Below, in pieces: positions 38,718-47,326 of a stretch of DNA of 64,000 nt. Position 1 is the stretch's first letter, and every line of letters begins with the position of its first letter. Position numbers and translations under genes: made by a program. This stretch comes from Bacillus safensis FO-36b. Its GTDB lineage: Bacteria > Bacillota > Bacilli > Bacillales > Bacillaceae. Below the pieces are notes generated by a model. It did no database searches, had not been told where the DNA came from, and saw only the letters and a program-made list of their open reading frames with translations. Location of the stretch: positions 124,001-188,000 of the forward strand of contig NZ_ASJD01000002.1 in assembly GCF_000691165.1 (NCBI RefSeq). The letters run 5' to 3'.

Positions 38718-40127
38718 GTGTCAGTAAAGGGAAAATGGAGTATCGTCCTATTTGCGCTTGCAGTCGTCATTGGAGCAGTTGCTTTCTTTCAAAATCAACA
38801 AGCAAGCGGTACAGAGAAGAAAAATGTAAAGCAGGATACGAACTATAAAGACGTAGAAATTGTCACTCTCGTAAATGACGGGAAATTTATGAGATATGCA
38901 GTCAACTATCCTCTTTTTCATCAAAAAGAGCTAGATGACAAGATTCAAAGCTATGCCAATTCAGCATTAGAGCATTTCAAAAAAACATTCAGTGAAGCAA
39001 AGGATATTGATGAAAATAAACGCTATGAACTGAATATTGATTATGAAATGGTGCATTATGCGAAGCAGTCTGCTGCCATTCGCTTTACGACCTATACGTA
39101 TACTGGCCAGCAAAATGGAACCACCAATCATCTCACGATTAACTTTGATTTTCAGAAAAAAGCCTTTCTTGACACCAAAGATTTATTTCTGCCTAAAACC
39201 AATTATTTAAAGAAATTATCCTATATTACATATACAGAGCTTCGGAAGGACAAAACCTTATCTAAGGATCAGCCTCTCCTTCAGAAAGGGACAGCCCCTG
39301 ATGCTCAAAACTTCAGTCAATTTGCCTTGAAAGACAAATATGTAGAATTTTATTTCCCTGCATCTCAAGTAGCCGCAGAGGATCTTGGTCCGCAAACACT
39401 CGCAATCAAAAAGACATTGCTGAAGGACATATTAAAGCCAGAATATATGGATAAACTCAAAAATAAAAATGAAATGAAAGAACCGAATCCAAAAAGAAAA
39501 GCCGTCAAGCTGCCGCAAAAATCAAAGCTTGACCCGAATAAAAAAGCCATCGCACTCACATTTGATGATGGACCGAATCCAGCGACAACCACAAAAATTT
39601 TAGATGCGCTGAAGAAAAATAAAGGACATGCCACCTTTTTCGTATTGGGCAGCAGGGTGCAATATTATCCTGGAATGCTTGCCGATATTTTAAAAGGCGG
39701 GAATGAGATCGGAAACCATTCCTACAATCACCCTTTATTAACAAGACTGTCTTTAGATGAAGCGGTGAAACAAGTGAAGGACACCCAGCAGCTGATTGAG
39801 AAAGCGAGCGGATATACACCTACGCACTTTAGACCGCCATATGGCGGTACAAATCAAGATATCAATCATGCAATTGGGATGAAGGTCACTTTGTGGGATG
39901 TTGATCCTGAGGATTGGAAAATCCGCAACAGCCAGCAGATCACAAACCGCGTTCTCTCACATGCAGCCGATGGCAGAACAGTGTTAATGCACGATATTTA
40001 TGAAAGCTCAGCCCAAGCAGCCGTAAAGATCATCCATGAACTCACCAAACAAGGCTACCAGCTCGTCACAGTGAGTGAACTTGAACAATTAAAAAAAGAA
40101 CGACATGAACAAACCCCTGTAGAGTAA
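38718..40127 (+). CDS. pdaC: Peptidoglycan MurNAc deacetylase, PdaC-like
   Basis: 469 residues from GTG 38718, which has AGAGGAG 11 bp upstream; the ATG at 38697 lies before that site and is less likely. N-terminal membrane anchor (WSIVLFALAVVIGAVAFF), a DUF4163/DUF3298 domain (about 60-235), then a NodB polysaccharide deacetylase domain with ALTFDDGPN (catalytic and metal Asp), GNHSYNHP (metal His pair), RPPYGG and LWDVDPEDW. Length and layout match B. subtilis PdaC (467), which deacetylates muramic acid and alters lysozyme sensitivity. Its terminator overlaps its last codons and is duplicated around a repeat element. Confidence 0.88.
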   Translation: MSVKGKWSIVLFALAVVIGAVAFFQNQQASGTEKKNVKQDTNYKDVEIVTLVNDGKFMRYAVNYPLFHQKELDDKIQSYANSALEHFKKTFSEAKDIDENKRYELNIDYEMVHYAKQSAAIRFTTYTYTGQQNGTTNHLTINFDFQKKAFLDTKDLFLPKTNYLKKLSYITYTELRKDKTLSKDQPLLQKGTAPDAQNFSQFALKDKYVEFYFPASQVAAEDLGPQTLAIKKTLLKDILKPEYMDKLKNKNEMKEPNPKRKAVKLPQKSKLDPNKKAIALTFDDGPNPATTTKILDALKKNKGHATFFVLGSRVQYYPGMLADILKGGNEIGNHSYNHPLLTRLSLDEAVKQVKDTQQLIEKASGYTPTHFRPPYGGTNQDINHAIGMKVTLWDVDPEDWKIRNSQQITNRVLSHAADGRTVLMHDIYESSAQAAVKIIHELTKQGYQLVTVSELEQLKKERHEQTPVE

Positions 40128-40135
40128 ACAGGGGT
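40111..40135 (+). repeat. Direct repeat 1: pdaC terminator hairpin (proximal copy)
   Basis: 25 bp identical to 40313-40337; it contains the last four codons of pdaC and the hairpin ACCCCTGT / ACAGGGGT. It is followed by CTCAG, so it has lost its T run. Confidence 0.92.
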
Positions 40136-40312
40136 CTCAGATTGTTGACAAAGGGCTAAAATGATCTTTATTTTAGCCCTTTGTCTTCTTTTCAGCGTGA
40201 TGGAAAACCTTTGAAGTCTAGGAAGGACGAGTACTGGAGCGGAGCGAATTGTACATTCGTGAGCACCGGCACGCAGGACTGACAAAGAATGCGAGGGTTT
40301 GTCCGCGCGCTG
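40136..40312 (+). repeat. Terminator-associated folded repeat, copy A (177 bp)
   Basis: About 90% identical by eye to copy B at 55034-55209. Two folding units: a 15-bp hairpin ACAAAGGGCTAAAAT / ATTTTAGCCCTTTGT with CTTCTTTT after it, and a long nested arm closed by TTTCAGCGTG / CGCGCTGAAA with inner pairs AAACC/GGTTT, AGTC/GACT, CTGG/CCGG and GCGAAT/ATTCGT. Differences from copy B often keep pairing (CCGG against CCAG). It is flanked by 25-bp direct repeats. No credible coding sequence. Confidence 0.92.
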
Positions 40313-40337
40313 AAACCCCTGTAGAGTAAACAGGGGT
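40313..40337 (+). terminator. Direct repeat 2: pdaC terminator hairpin with T run (distal copy)
   Basis: Exact 25-bp duplicate of 40111-40135, here followed by TTTCTTTT, so this copy has the T run of a working intrinsic terminator. It also faces the 3' end of the convergent ABC-F gene. Confidence 0.9.
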
Positions 40338-40343
40338 TTTCTT

Positions 40344-41903
40344 TTATGACTCCAAAGACTTTTTTTGTTTCAATAATGCTTGAAATGCCTCTTCAAGCTC
40401 TTGCGACGGCTCAATACTTAAACGGCTGAGCACTTCAGACAGCTGCATATCAATTAACAGAAGCTCCTCTTCTCGATTTGTCACAGCTGGTTTTTCTTCC
40501 TTTTGTTTATAGGCTTCATATGTGCCGTCAAAAGCTTCAATACGTTCCTCGTGAATATGGAAAATACGAGTGGCAACCTCCTCAATCAGCCTGCGATCGT
40601 GGGAAACAAACACAACGGTACCAGGGTAATCCTTCAATAGACCTTCAAGTGCTTCAACTGCCGCCAGATCTAAAAAGTTCGTCGGTTCATCCAGCATGAG
40701 AACATTGGCATCACTGACGAGTAAGGACGCAAGCATCGTCTTCACCCGTTCTCCCCCGCTTAATACCTCAACAGGCTTGTGCACATCATCCCCTCTAAAT
40801 CCTAGTCTCGCCAAAACCGTTCGAACCACTGTCTCATCTTGAACCGCCTCTTTGAGCGCATTTTGTAAAATCGATTCATCTGCCTTCAGTCCTGAAAGAT
40901 CCTGACGAAAATAGGCTAGCTTGACAGCCTCTGAACGAGTAACTCCGGGGTGTCCATTCACTAACATGCGGAGAAATGTCGTTTTTCCGCTCCCGTTCTT
41001 TCCGATAATGGCAACCTTGTCTCCGCCCCTCACTTCCACATTCGCCTGCTTCCAAAGCACTTTATCGCCCGCCTTGCCATCTACATTTTCCACTCGCAAA
41101 ATGGTACGGCTTGCTACTTCCTTCATCGTATGCTGAGACATTTGAATCGGCTGAATGTCCTTTACCTTCTCCACCTTTTCTAATTTCTCCATCCTTGTTT
41201 CAATGGATTTGGCTGTTTTTTGCAGCTTTTTTTGCTTATTTGCATAGTAGGGCTTTGCAATTTTAGGCCCTGAGGATTTCACCTTTTGGGAGGGCTTTGT
41301 CGCTTTGTCCGCCTTTTTCTTTTTCTTTTCCAGTGCATGCTCTAACTGTTTTTTCTTTTGTGTATAGGCTTCATACGCTTCCACCTGCTGACGATGTGCC
41401 AGCTCTTTTTGCTGTGCAAAATGTGTGTAATTGCCTTTGTAATGATGAAGCTTCCCATGATCCAGCTCCCAAATCTCCGTACATATTGCATCTAAAAAAG
41501 CACGATCATGTGAAACAACAATGAGAGCTCCTTGATAATGACGCAGCTTATCTTCCAGCCACTCAATATGCTCCGTATCCAAATGAGTGGTCGGTTCATC
41601 TGCTAATAAAAGAGCAGACGGCCGGCTTAATGCTCTTTCAATATAAGTCTGGGTCATTTCACCGCCACTCTGTCTGCCGTCTCCTTGTTTCAATTGAGGA
41701 AGCAGCGTACAGACCGCTGTGGCGGCAACCGTGCCGCTGTCTGGTGTTTCCTGCCCCGCCAGCACATGCAATAAAGTCGTTTTTCCGCTGCCATTTGTCC
41801 CTACAAGACCAATGCGATCACCTTGATGGATGGCGAGCTCCTCAATATCAAATAACAAGCGATCTTTTCGAAATACCTTTAACTGATTGGCTTTTAATAA
41901 CAT
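40344..41903 (-). CDS. ABC-F ribosome-protection protein, Vga-like
   Basis: 519 residues from ATG 41903 (MLLKANQLKVFRKDRLLFDI), with AAAGGAGAGG upstream; a longer frame to 42047 runs through the attenuator. Two ABC domains without membrane segments: Walker A GTNGSGKTTLL and GKNGSGKTTFL, signatures QSGGE and LSGGE, Walker B LLADEPTTHLD and LMLDEPTNFLD. A lysine-rich linker (about 190-290; ALEKKKKKADKATKP, AKPYYANKQKKL) inserts toward the ribosome. Sequence follows Vga(A) closely from memory (522 residues; FVSHDRRLIEEVATRI, EVLSRLSIEPSQELE), whose family displaces lincosamides, pleuromutilins and streptogramin A. Spectrum is inferred. Confidence 0.85.
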   Translation of the reverse strand: MLLKANQLKVFRKDRLLFDIEELAIHQGDRIGLVGTNGSGKTTLLHVLAGQETPDSGTVAATAVCTLLPQLKQGDGRQSGGEMTQTYIERALSRPSALLLADEPTTHLDTEHIEWLEDKLRHYQGALIVVSHDRAFLDAICTEIWELDHGKLHHYKGNYTHFAQQKELAHRQQVEAYEAYTQKKKQLEHALEKKKKKADKATKPSQKVKSSGPKIAKPYYANKQKKLQKTAKSIETRMEKLEKVEKVKDIQPIQMSQHTMKEVASRTILRVENVDGKAGDKVLWKQANVEVRGGDKVAIIGKNGSGKTTFLRMLVNGHPGVTRSEAVKLAYFRQDLSGLKADESILQNALKEAVQDETVVRTVLARLGFRGDDVHKPVEVLSGGERVKTMLASLLVSDANVLMLDEPTNFLDLAAVEALEGLLKDYPGTVVFVSHDRRLIEEVATRIFHIHEERIEAFDGTYEAYKQKEEKPAVTNREEELLLIDMQLSEVLSRLSIEPSQELEEAFQALLKQKKSLES

Positions 41904-41934
41904 CCAATCCTCTCCTTTCATATCAGGAGACATG

Positions 41935-41964
41935 AAAAAGCCTCCCATTCTCAGAATAGGAGGC
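41935..41964 (-). promoter_or_regulatory. Transcription attenuator upstream of the Vga-like gene
   Basis: Minus-strand stem GCCTCCTATTC / GAATGGGAGGC (one G-U pair), 3-nt loop, then TTTTTC, ending about 30 bp before the ABC-F ATG. An upstream leader string AGCCCTCCAT could pair with its right arm as an antiterminator. Such attenuators control other ARE ABC-F genes in response to stalled ribosomes. Confidence 0.8.
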
Positions 41965-42220
41965 AAAATGGTGTACAAAAATAAGCGGATTGATCCAGTA
42001 TGGAGGGCTGTTCCTATTTGAACACACACATCCCGCGTATCAATCACTTCATTTTTTGATTCCCAAGCTGTACCATCCTATTCCGAAGCTAAAAAATGAA
42101 AACGCAGCAAACATGGCAAACGGATCGTTTGCTCACTGCCTTCGTTCGTTCATTTTGCTTACAGGTCATAGGATTAGTACTTCATTGCATTGGGTCACCC
42201 TTCCGTCGTTTGTTACATAT

Positions 42221-42249
42221 ACGATAAAAGATTGGTTATTTTTTGTCAA
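42221..42249 (-). promoter_or_regulatory. Promoter of the Vga-like gene
   Basis: TTGACA (42244-42249), 17-bp spacer, TATCGT (42221-42226) on the minus strand. The -35 lies within the 3' end of the upstream ATPase gene. It gives a leader of about 310 nt, which also contains the hairpin GCAAACG / CGTTTGC near 42110. Confidence 0.72.
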
Positions 42250-43006
42250 GCTGAAATGGCATAAGTGAGTCAATTAACTGGAGTGTAAATGGATGGGACA
42301 CTTCAAACAGTTCGTCCTTTTTGCATTCTTCCACTAGGCTTCCTTCATGTAAAAATAGGAGGCGGTCACATAGATACACCGCTGCTTCTACATCATGAGT
42401 AATGAGAAGCATGGTCATGTCTAGCTCTTGTTTTAATGTCTCAAGCAGCTCCAATATTTGTACTTGAACAGAGACATCCAGTGAGTTCAAGACTTCATCT
42501 AGTATGAGAATGGCTGGATGCGTCGATATGGCTCGTGCGATGCACACTCGCTGGAGCTGACCACCGCTTAGCTGATGAGCATATTGATTCAGTACAGACG
42601 AGGGCAGTCTGACTTGCTCAAGTAATGACAAAACCTTCTGATCCAGATTCTGATTCTGCTTTAACAAACGCATCGGTTCTGCTATGATCTCTTTCACGGT
42701 AAAGGAAGGGTGAACAGAAGATAGATAATCTTGAAAGACAACACTCATTTTCCCCCGATTCACCCTCCGCCATTTGTCAGCTGTCATACCATCAATCTGT
42801 ACCTCTCCTCCATCTATTTTTTCTAAACCGAGCAGGATACGTGCCAATGTACTTTTGCCACTGCCGCTCTCACCGACTAATCCGGCACATTGTCCTTTTT
42901 CGATTTGAAACGAAACATTTGATATGCGGTCTTTTGATTTCCTTTGATTTGAAAAAAGACCTTTCTTCTCACCGTGTTTGACTAGATCGATAGCTGTGAT
43001 CATCAT
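42236..43006 (-). CDS. ABC transporter ATPase, OppF/NikE type (Zur-controlled operon)
   Basis: 256 residues; Walker A GESGSGKSTLARILLG, signature LSGGQLQRVCIARAI, Walker B ILILDEVLNSLD and LLITHD. The substitution of DEVLNSLD for the usual DEPTSALD resembles the DESVSSLD of its counterpart at 15352. It overlaps the preceding ATPase by 4 bp and is last in the operon; the promoter of the Vga-like gene begins inside its 3' end. Confidence 0.88.
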   Translation of the reverse strand: MMITAIDLVKHGEKKGLFSNQRKSKDRISNVSFQIEKGQCAGLVGESGSGKSTLARILLGLEKIDGGEVQIDGMTADKWRRVNRGKMSVVFQDYLSSVHPSFTVKEIIAEPMRLLKQNQNLDQKVLSLLEQVRLPSSVLNQYAHQLSGGQLQRVCIARAISTHPAILILDEVLNSLDVSVQVQILELLETLKQELDMTMLLITHDVEAAVYLCDRLLFLHEGSLVEECKKDELFEVSHPFTLQLIDSLMPFQLDKK

Positions 43007-43818
43007 GGAAACGCCTCCACTCTCTTCTGCTGCCGCAGTGCTTCAGTAGGGGCAGATAATCGAAGCCTCGTCTCAAGTAAATGCTTTGTTTGGGGATGCT
43101 CGGGTGATGTGAACACTTCCTTGGCTGACCCATGCTCAAGCATTACTCCTTGGTGCATAACCATCAATTCATCAGCGATTTCCTGAACGATGCCTAGATC
43201 ATGCGTTATGACGATTAAGGTAACACCCGTTTCTTCCTTTAAACTGTGTAATTGTCTGATGACTTCACGCCGATTAAAGGCATCAAGTGATGCAGTTGGC
43301 TCGTCTGCAATGATCACATCTGGAGAAAGCATCATCGTGATGCCAATCATCACACGCTGAAGCATTCCTCCAGACAGTTCATACGGATATTTTTTCATCA
43401 AATCATATGGATTTTTTAAATGGACACGTGTAAGCCCAGCCATAGCATGTGCTTTCCCTTCTTTCCCTCGTAAGCCCAAATGCTGCTGAAATGTTTCCAC
43501 CATTTGATGACCAATCGTTTCGATAGGGTTGAATGCATTCATGACATCCTGTGAGATGAAACCTATTCGTTTCCCCCGCCATTGATGCGCTTCTTGATTT
43601 GTTAATGTTTTGCCGTCAAAAATGATCGTTCCTTCCACTTCTAGCGAAGGAGCGACAAGATCAATTAACGCTTTGGCGACAGTTGATTTTCCACTGCCAC
43701 TTTCCCCAATGATGGCTAAACAGCGTTGTTGATGTAAAGAAAATGTGATATTCGTCACTATATTCTTTTGCTGCTGTGGATCATGTACGGACAGATTTTT
43801 TACGGCGATTAAAGGCAA
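43003..43818 (-). CDS. ABC transporter ATPase, OppD/NikD type (Zur-controlled operon)
   Basis: 271 residues from a TTG start (43818) preceded by AGGGGTGAGG. Walker A GESGSGKSTVA, signature LSGGMLQRVMIG, Walker B VIIADEPTASLD, switch VITHD. It overlaps the permease gene by 38 bp and the next ATPase by 4 bp. Confidence 0.88.
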   Translation of the reverse strand: MPLIAVKNLSVHDPQQQKNIVTNITFSLHQQRCLAIIGESGSGKSTVAKALIDLVAPSLEVEGTIIFDGKTLTNQEAHQWRGKRIGFISQDVMNAFNPIETIGHQMVETFQQHLGLRGKEGKAHAMAGLTRVHLKNPYDLMKKYPYELSGGMLQRVMIGITMMLSPDVIIADEPTASLDAFNRREVIRQLHSLKEETGVTLIVITHDLGIVQEIADELMVMHQGVMLEHGSAKEVFTSPEHPQTKHLLETRLRLSAPTEALRQQKRVEAFP

Positions 43819-44677
43819 ATGGCCTCACCCCTTTCTTTCTGGTATGATGCATGGCAGGATTCGCGGCATGCTGAAGGCTGTCTCCTAAAAAGCTCAACGC
43901 CATGACCACAAACAAGATGGCAAGTCCAGGCGCAAGCATATGAGCTGGATGTGTCACCATGACATTCTTCGCCTCGTTGAGCATCATGCCCCATTCTGGT
44001 GTAGGTGCACTCACACCTAATCCAAGAAAAGACAGTGCTGATATATTTAAGATCACCCAGCCCGCATCAAGTGTCGCAAAAACAGCCATTTCTCCTGAGA
44101 TGCGAGGAAATAGATGTCTCCTCAATATGTAAAGGGGTTTGCCGCCTGTCACCTTTGCAAATTGAACAGAAGGTTCATTCGCATATTGAAGGACAGACGA
44201 CCGAATCATTCTTGTATACCAGGCCCATTTCGCTAGGACATTGGCCAAAATAATATTGAATAGTCCAGGTCCGAGTATTCCCACAACCGCAAGAATCATC
44301 ACCTCTGCTGGAAAGGACAGCATGACATCACACAGCCTCATCAAAACCCCATCCACCTTTCCTCGAAAGAAGCCTGCCATGAGTCCAAGTGCGCTGCCAA
44401 TGAGCATCGTGATACACATCGTCAGCATAGCCGCAAGCATTGTTGTCCGAATGCCATATAAAAGCCGCGATAATACACATCTCCCCAGATGATCCGTTCC
44501 GAGTGGGTAAGTAAGACTGATACCGGCATATTTTTGAAGAATGTTCGTATTTGTTGGGTCATGTGGTGCTAACATTGGAGCAAACAGTCCAGCTAATGCG
44601 ACAAGCGCTAACAGCCAGATTGAAAGAATCGCCATACGGTCTTTTCTTAATTGATGCCACCCTATCATTGTTGTCAT
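43781..44677 (-). CDS. ABC transporter permease, OppC/NikC type (Zur-controlled operon)
   Basis: 298 residues, about six membrane helices; MLAPHDPTNTNILQ and YPLGTDHLGRCVLSRLLYG are NikC landmarks. The start overlaps the upstream permease stop in ATGA. The C-terminal tail (about 20 basic residues) overlaps the next gene. Confidence 0.88.
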   Translation of the reverse strand: MTTMIGWHQLRKDRMAILSIWLLALVALAGLFAPMLAPHDPTNTNILQKYAGISLTYPLGTDHLGRCVLSRLLYGIRTTMLAAMLTMCITMLIGSALGLMAGFFRGKVDGVLMRLCDVMLSFPAEVMILAVVGILGPGLFNIILANVLAKWAWYTRMIRSSVLQYANEPSVQFAKVTGGKPLYILRRHLFPRISGEMAVFATLDAGWVILNISALSFLGLGVSAPTPEWGMMLNEAKNVMVTHPAHMLAPGLAILFVVMALSFLGDSLQHAANPAMHHTRKKGVRPFAFNRRKKSVRT

Positions 44678-45603
44678 ACCTCCTTTCGCAATTGCGGATT
44701 CATGGTCATTTGCATCATATCAGCGATGAGATTGCACATAACAAACAGGAACCCCATCACAAACAAATAGGCTTGAATAATAGGGAAGTCAGCATGGAAA
44801 ATAGCCGTTACACACAACCGGCCAACCCCTGGCCAAGCAAAAAGGTTCTCAATAATGACGGTTCCCGCAATGAGCTTTGGAATAGACATGCCAAGTGCTG
44901 TTACCGCTAATTGCAGGGCATGCCTCATGACTTTCAGTTGAACGGTTCGTTCCTTTAAACCACGTGCTCTTGCATAAAAAACAAAGGGCTCGTGCTGAAA
45001 TTTTAGAATTTGATTACGTATGAGTCTCACATAGGTCGATAAGTAGCCTAATGATAATGTGACAGCTGGAAGAAGAATCGATTTGAACCCTTCCATTCCA
45101 CTCGTATTAACCCAATTGAATTTGACAGAAAAAAGCCAAATCAACAAAATTCCCAGCCAAAAACTAGGCATTGAAGCGGCGATAAACACAAAGGCTCTCA
45201 ATAAACGGTCCACCCAAGTGTGAGCAGCATATGCACAGATCCCCCCGAACAATAAACTGAGCACTATGATAAAAAAGAGCGCTGCTCCTGCAAGCTGCAA
45301 TGTCGCAGGCAGCGCCTCCATGATAAGATCAAAAACGGGCTCCTGCGTGACATAGCTCCTGCCAAAATCACCTGTTAATCCATTTTTAAGCCATGTCGCA
45401 TATCGGATGAAAAATGGCTGGTCTAAGCCTAACTCCTGCCGCATCGATTCAATCATTTCTTCTGTTGGAGTGACTTGATTCACCCGCAAAGCGACCTCTG
45501 CTGGATCACTTGCCCGCATCGTCAGCAGTACAAAAGCAAAGAAGGTGATGAAGATCATAAGCGGGAAAAGCATCATTATTCGTTTTAAGAGATAGCGAGT
45601 CAT
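44674..45603 (-). CDS. ABC transporter permease, OppB/NikB type (Zur-controlled operon)
   Basis: 309 residues, six helices, starting MTRYLLKRIMMLFPLMIF; EAA-like loop ARGLKERTVQLKVMRHAL. It lies 15 bp after the binding-protein gene and is coupled to the next permease. Confidence 0.88.
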   Translation of the reverse strand: MTRYLLKRIMMLFPLMIFITFFAFVLLTMRASDPAEVALRVNQVTPTEEMIESMRQELGLDQPFFIRYATWLKNGLTGDFGRSYVTQEPVFDLIMEALPATLQLAGAALFFIIVLSLLFGGICAYAAHTWVDRLLRAFVFIAASMPSFWLGILLIWLFSVKFNWVNTSGMEGFKSILLPAVTLSLGYLSTYVRLIRNQILKFQHEPFVFYARARGLKERTVQLKVMRHALQLAVTALGMSIPKLIAGTVIIENLFAWPGVGRLCVTAIFHADFPIIQAYLFVMGFLFVMCNLIADMMQMTMNPQLRKEV

Positions 45604-45618
45604 GTCTCTACCTCCGTT

Positions 45619-47259
45619 TTATGACGCAAAATACATACGGTCAAATGGGATTTCATACTGAGACACATGAAAACCTACGCCTTTCAGGCGCTTATTATAA
45701 ACAGCCTTTGTCACAGAATAAGAGATTGGGAGGTAGACATTTTCATCATGGATATACGTTAATATTTCTTGATACATTTGTTTCCGCTTTTGCTCATCTG
45801 GTTCTACTAATACTTCCGTAATCGTCTCGTCCAGCCACTTTTTCTTTTTCAGTCCTAATTGAGCTTGATAATCAGCATGGGATGCTACACGGAATGAAGA
45901 GACATAAGTTTGTGGATCATAAGGAAGCCCCCAAGACAGCGAGTACATCAGATCGAACTTTCCTGTTTTTTGGCGATCTAAGAATGCCTGTTTTTCTTCT
46001 CCTCTAATATCCAGCTTGATCCCCACCTGCTTGAAGTCTTGTTGAATCGATTCACTGATCGTTCTTTCCCCTGCATTATCGGAATTATAGTAAATAGCCA
46101 CACTCAGCAGTTTGCCATTTTTATAGCGATACCCGTCTTCTTTCATCCTCCAGCCTGCCTCATCCAATATTGCCTCTGCTTTCTTCTTTTGATAAGTTTT
46201 CTTTTTCAGTGGAATATCTGCGTAAGGGACAGAAGGAGCAAGCAATGTGTGTGCCACCTTTTCCGTTCCATTTAAAATGCCTTCAGTGATCATGTCCTTT
46301 TGAATGGCGTATTGAAAAGCTTCTCTTATTTTCGGATCTTTTGTGATTGTCTGGTTTGAATTAATCACAATCGATCTTGAACCAACAGGAGGGCTCATGG
46401 TGACACCATATTGCCCTGCTTCTTTTAAAGCCTGGAATGAGTCTCCATCAATCATGTCACCATCTGCTCCAAATAAAAGATCAATCTCTCCTTTTTGAAG
46501 CGCAAGTAAGATGGTTTGGTGATCCGGCATGACTTTCCATTTCACAGTTGAAATTTTCGGCTTTTGCCCCCAATAGTGGTCATTCATTTCAAAAACGGCA
46601 TATTGATTTTTCTTATGTTCCTTTAGTACATAAGGACCTGTACCTGCATAGCTTTTAACTCCTTTTGCAGTCGTTCCATCAATGAAGCTTTTTGGAGAAA
46701 TAAAACGGAAGGGGCGTGTTAAGCCCAGCTCTTCTAACGTAGGATAATAAGGCTCTTTCAACGTGAGAACAAATGTATCGTCATCTACCGCCTTTGTGGA
46801 TTTGATTTCAGATACGAGATTAAGCCAAGCGTTCTTTTCAATATTTTTGACGACAGCATCAATATTCAATTTCACTGCCTTTGCATTAAAAGGCTCACCA
46901 TCTGAAAAAGTCACACCTTTTCGAAGATGAAAGGTGTAGGTCCTTCCATCCTTTGATATGTCCCAGCTTTTCGCTAAGGCAGGCTGAACGCCCTTCTCTG
47001 TATTGACGACAAGCGATTCAAACACCATATTTTGAGCAGCCATCTCTCCACCGTATAGATGGGGATTGATGTCCCTGATATCTTTTGTACTTGCATACAC
47101 GAGCTCATCTTCTTCTCTATCATTGCTGGAAGATGCTTTGTTTTCAGAGCATGATGCCAATAAAAAACAAGCCATCACTGAAAACAGCATCAAGGTGTAT
47201 GTCACATAGGGATGCCTTTTCTCATATTTCTTTTTTATGTAAACAGGTTGATCCTTCAT
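45619..47259 (-). CDS. Substrate-binding lipoprotein, NikA/CntA-like (Zur-controlled)
   Basis: 546 residues from ATG 47259 (MKDQPVYIKKKYEKRHP), with GGGGGAAG before it; the frame extends to 47382 but that part contains the promoter and Zur boxes. An unusually long basic N-terminal tail precedes the signal helix and the lipobox LLASC. Core: DIRDINPHLYGGEMAAQ, LAKSWDISKDGRTYTFHLRK, GVTFSDGEPFNA, EMNDHYWGQKP. It is a paralogue of the protein at 18794. Zur control suggests uptake of zinc, probably as a metallophore complex (inference). Confidence 0.87.
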   Translation of the reverse strand: MKDQPVYIKKKYEKRHPYVTYTLMLFSVMACFLLASCSENKASSSNDREEDELVYASTKDIRDINPHLYGGEMAAQNMVFESLVVNTEKGVQPALAKSWDISKDGRTYTFHLRKGVTFSDGEPFNAKAVKLNIDAVVKNIEKNAWLNLVSEIKSTKAVDDDTFVLTLKEPYYPTLEELGLTRPFRFISPKSFIDGTTAKGVKSYAGTGPYVLKEHKKNQYAVFEMNDHYWGQKPKISTVKWKVMPDHQTILLALQKGEIDLLFGADGDMIDGDSFQALKEAGQYGVTMSPPVGSRSIVINSNQTITKDPKIREAFQYAIQKDMITEGILNGTEKVAHTLLAPSVPYADIPLKKKTYQKKKAEAILDEAGWRMKEDGYRYKNGKLLSVAIYYNSDNAGERTISESIQQDFKQVGIKLDIRGEEKQAFLDRQKTGKFDLMYSLSWGLPYDPQTYVSSFRVASHADYQAQLGLKKKKWLDETITEVLVEPDEQKRKQMYQEILTYIHDENVYLPISYSVTKAVYNKRLKGVGFHVSQYEIPFDRMYFAS

Positions 47260-47284
47260 ATGTACTTCCCCCAATTCAACATTA

Positions 47285-47299
47285 TCGTAATCATTACGA
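47285..47299. promoter_or_regulatory. Zur box 1
   Basis: TCGTAATCATTACGA, an exact match to the B. subtilis Zur 7-1-7 consensus TCGTAATNATTACGA. It lies about 20-35 bp downstream of the expected transcription start and 26 bp before the start codon. Confidence 0.92.
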
Positions 47300-47306
47300 T
47301 TATTAA

Positions 47307-47321
47307 TCGAAATGATTACGA
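47307..47321. promoter_or_regulatory. Zur box 2
   Basis: TCGAAATGATTACGA, 14 of 15 to the Zur consensus. Its centre is 22 bp from that of box 1, and it covers the likely start of transcription. Confidence 0.88.
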
Positions 47322-47326
47322 ATTGA

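Noticed and set aside
40055-40285. Minus-strand frame inside repeat copy A, with a similar one in copy B (54948-55181), encoding a similar basic peptide (MSVLRAGAHEC...)
   Set aside because: The likeness follows from nucleotide identity of the repeats; neither has a ribosome site, and both are antisense across the hairpins and run into unrelated flanks.
41904-42047. N-terminal extension of the Vga-like protein
   Set aside because: It translates the attenuator hairpin; a strong ribosome site sits before ATG 41903.
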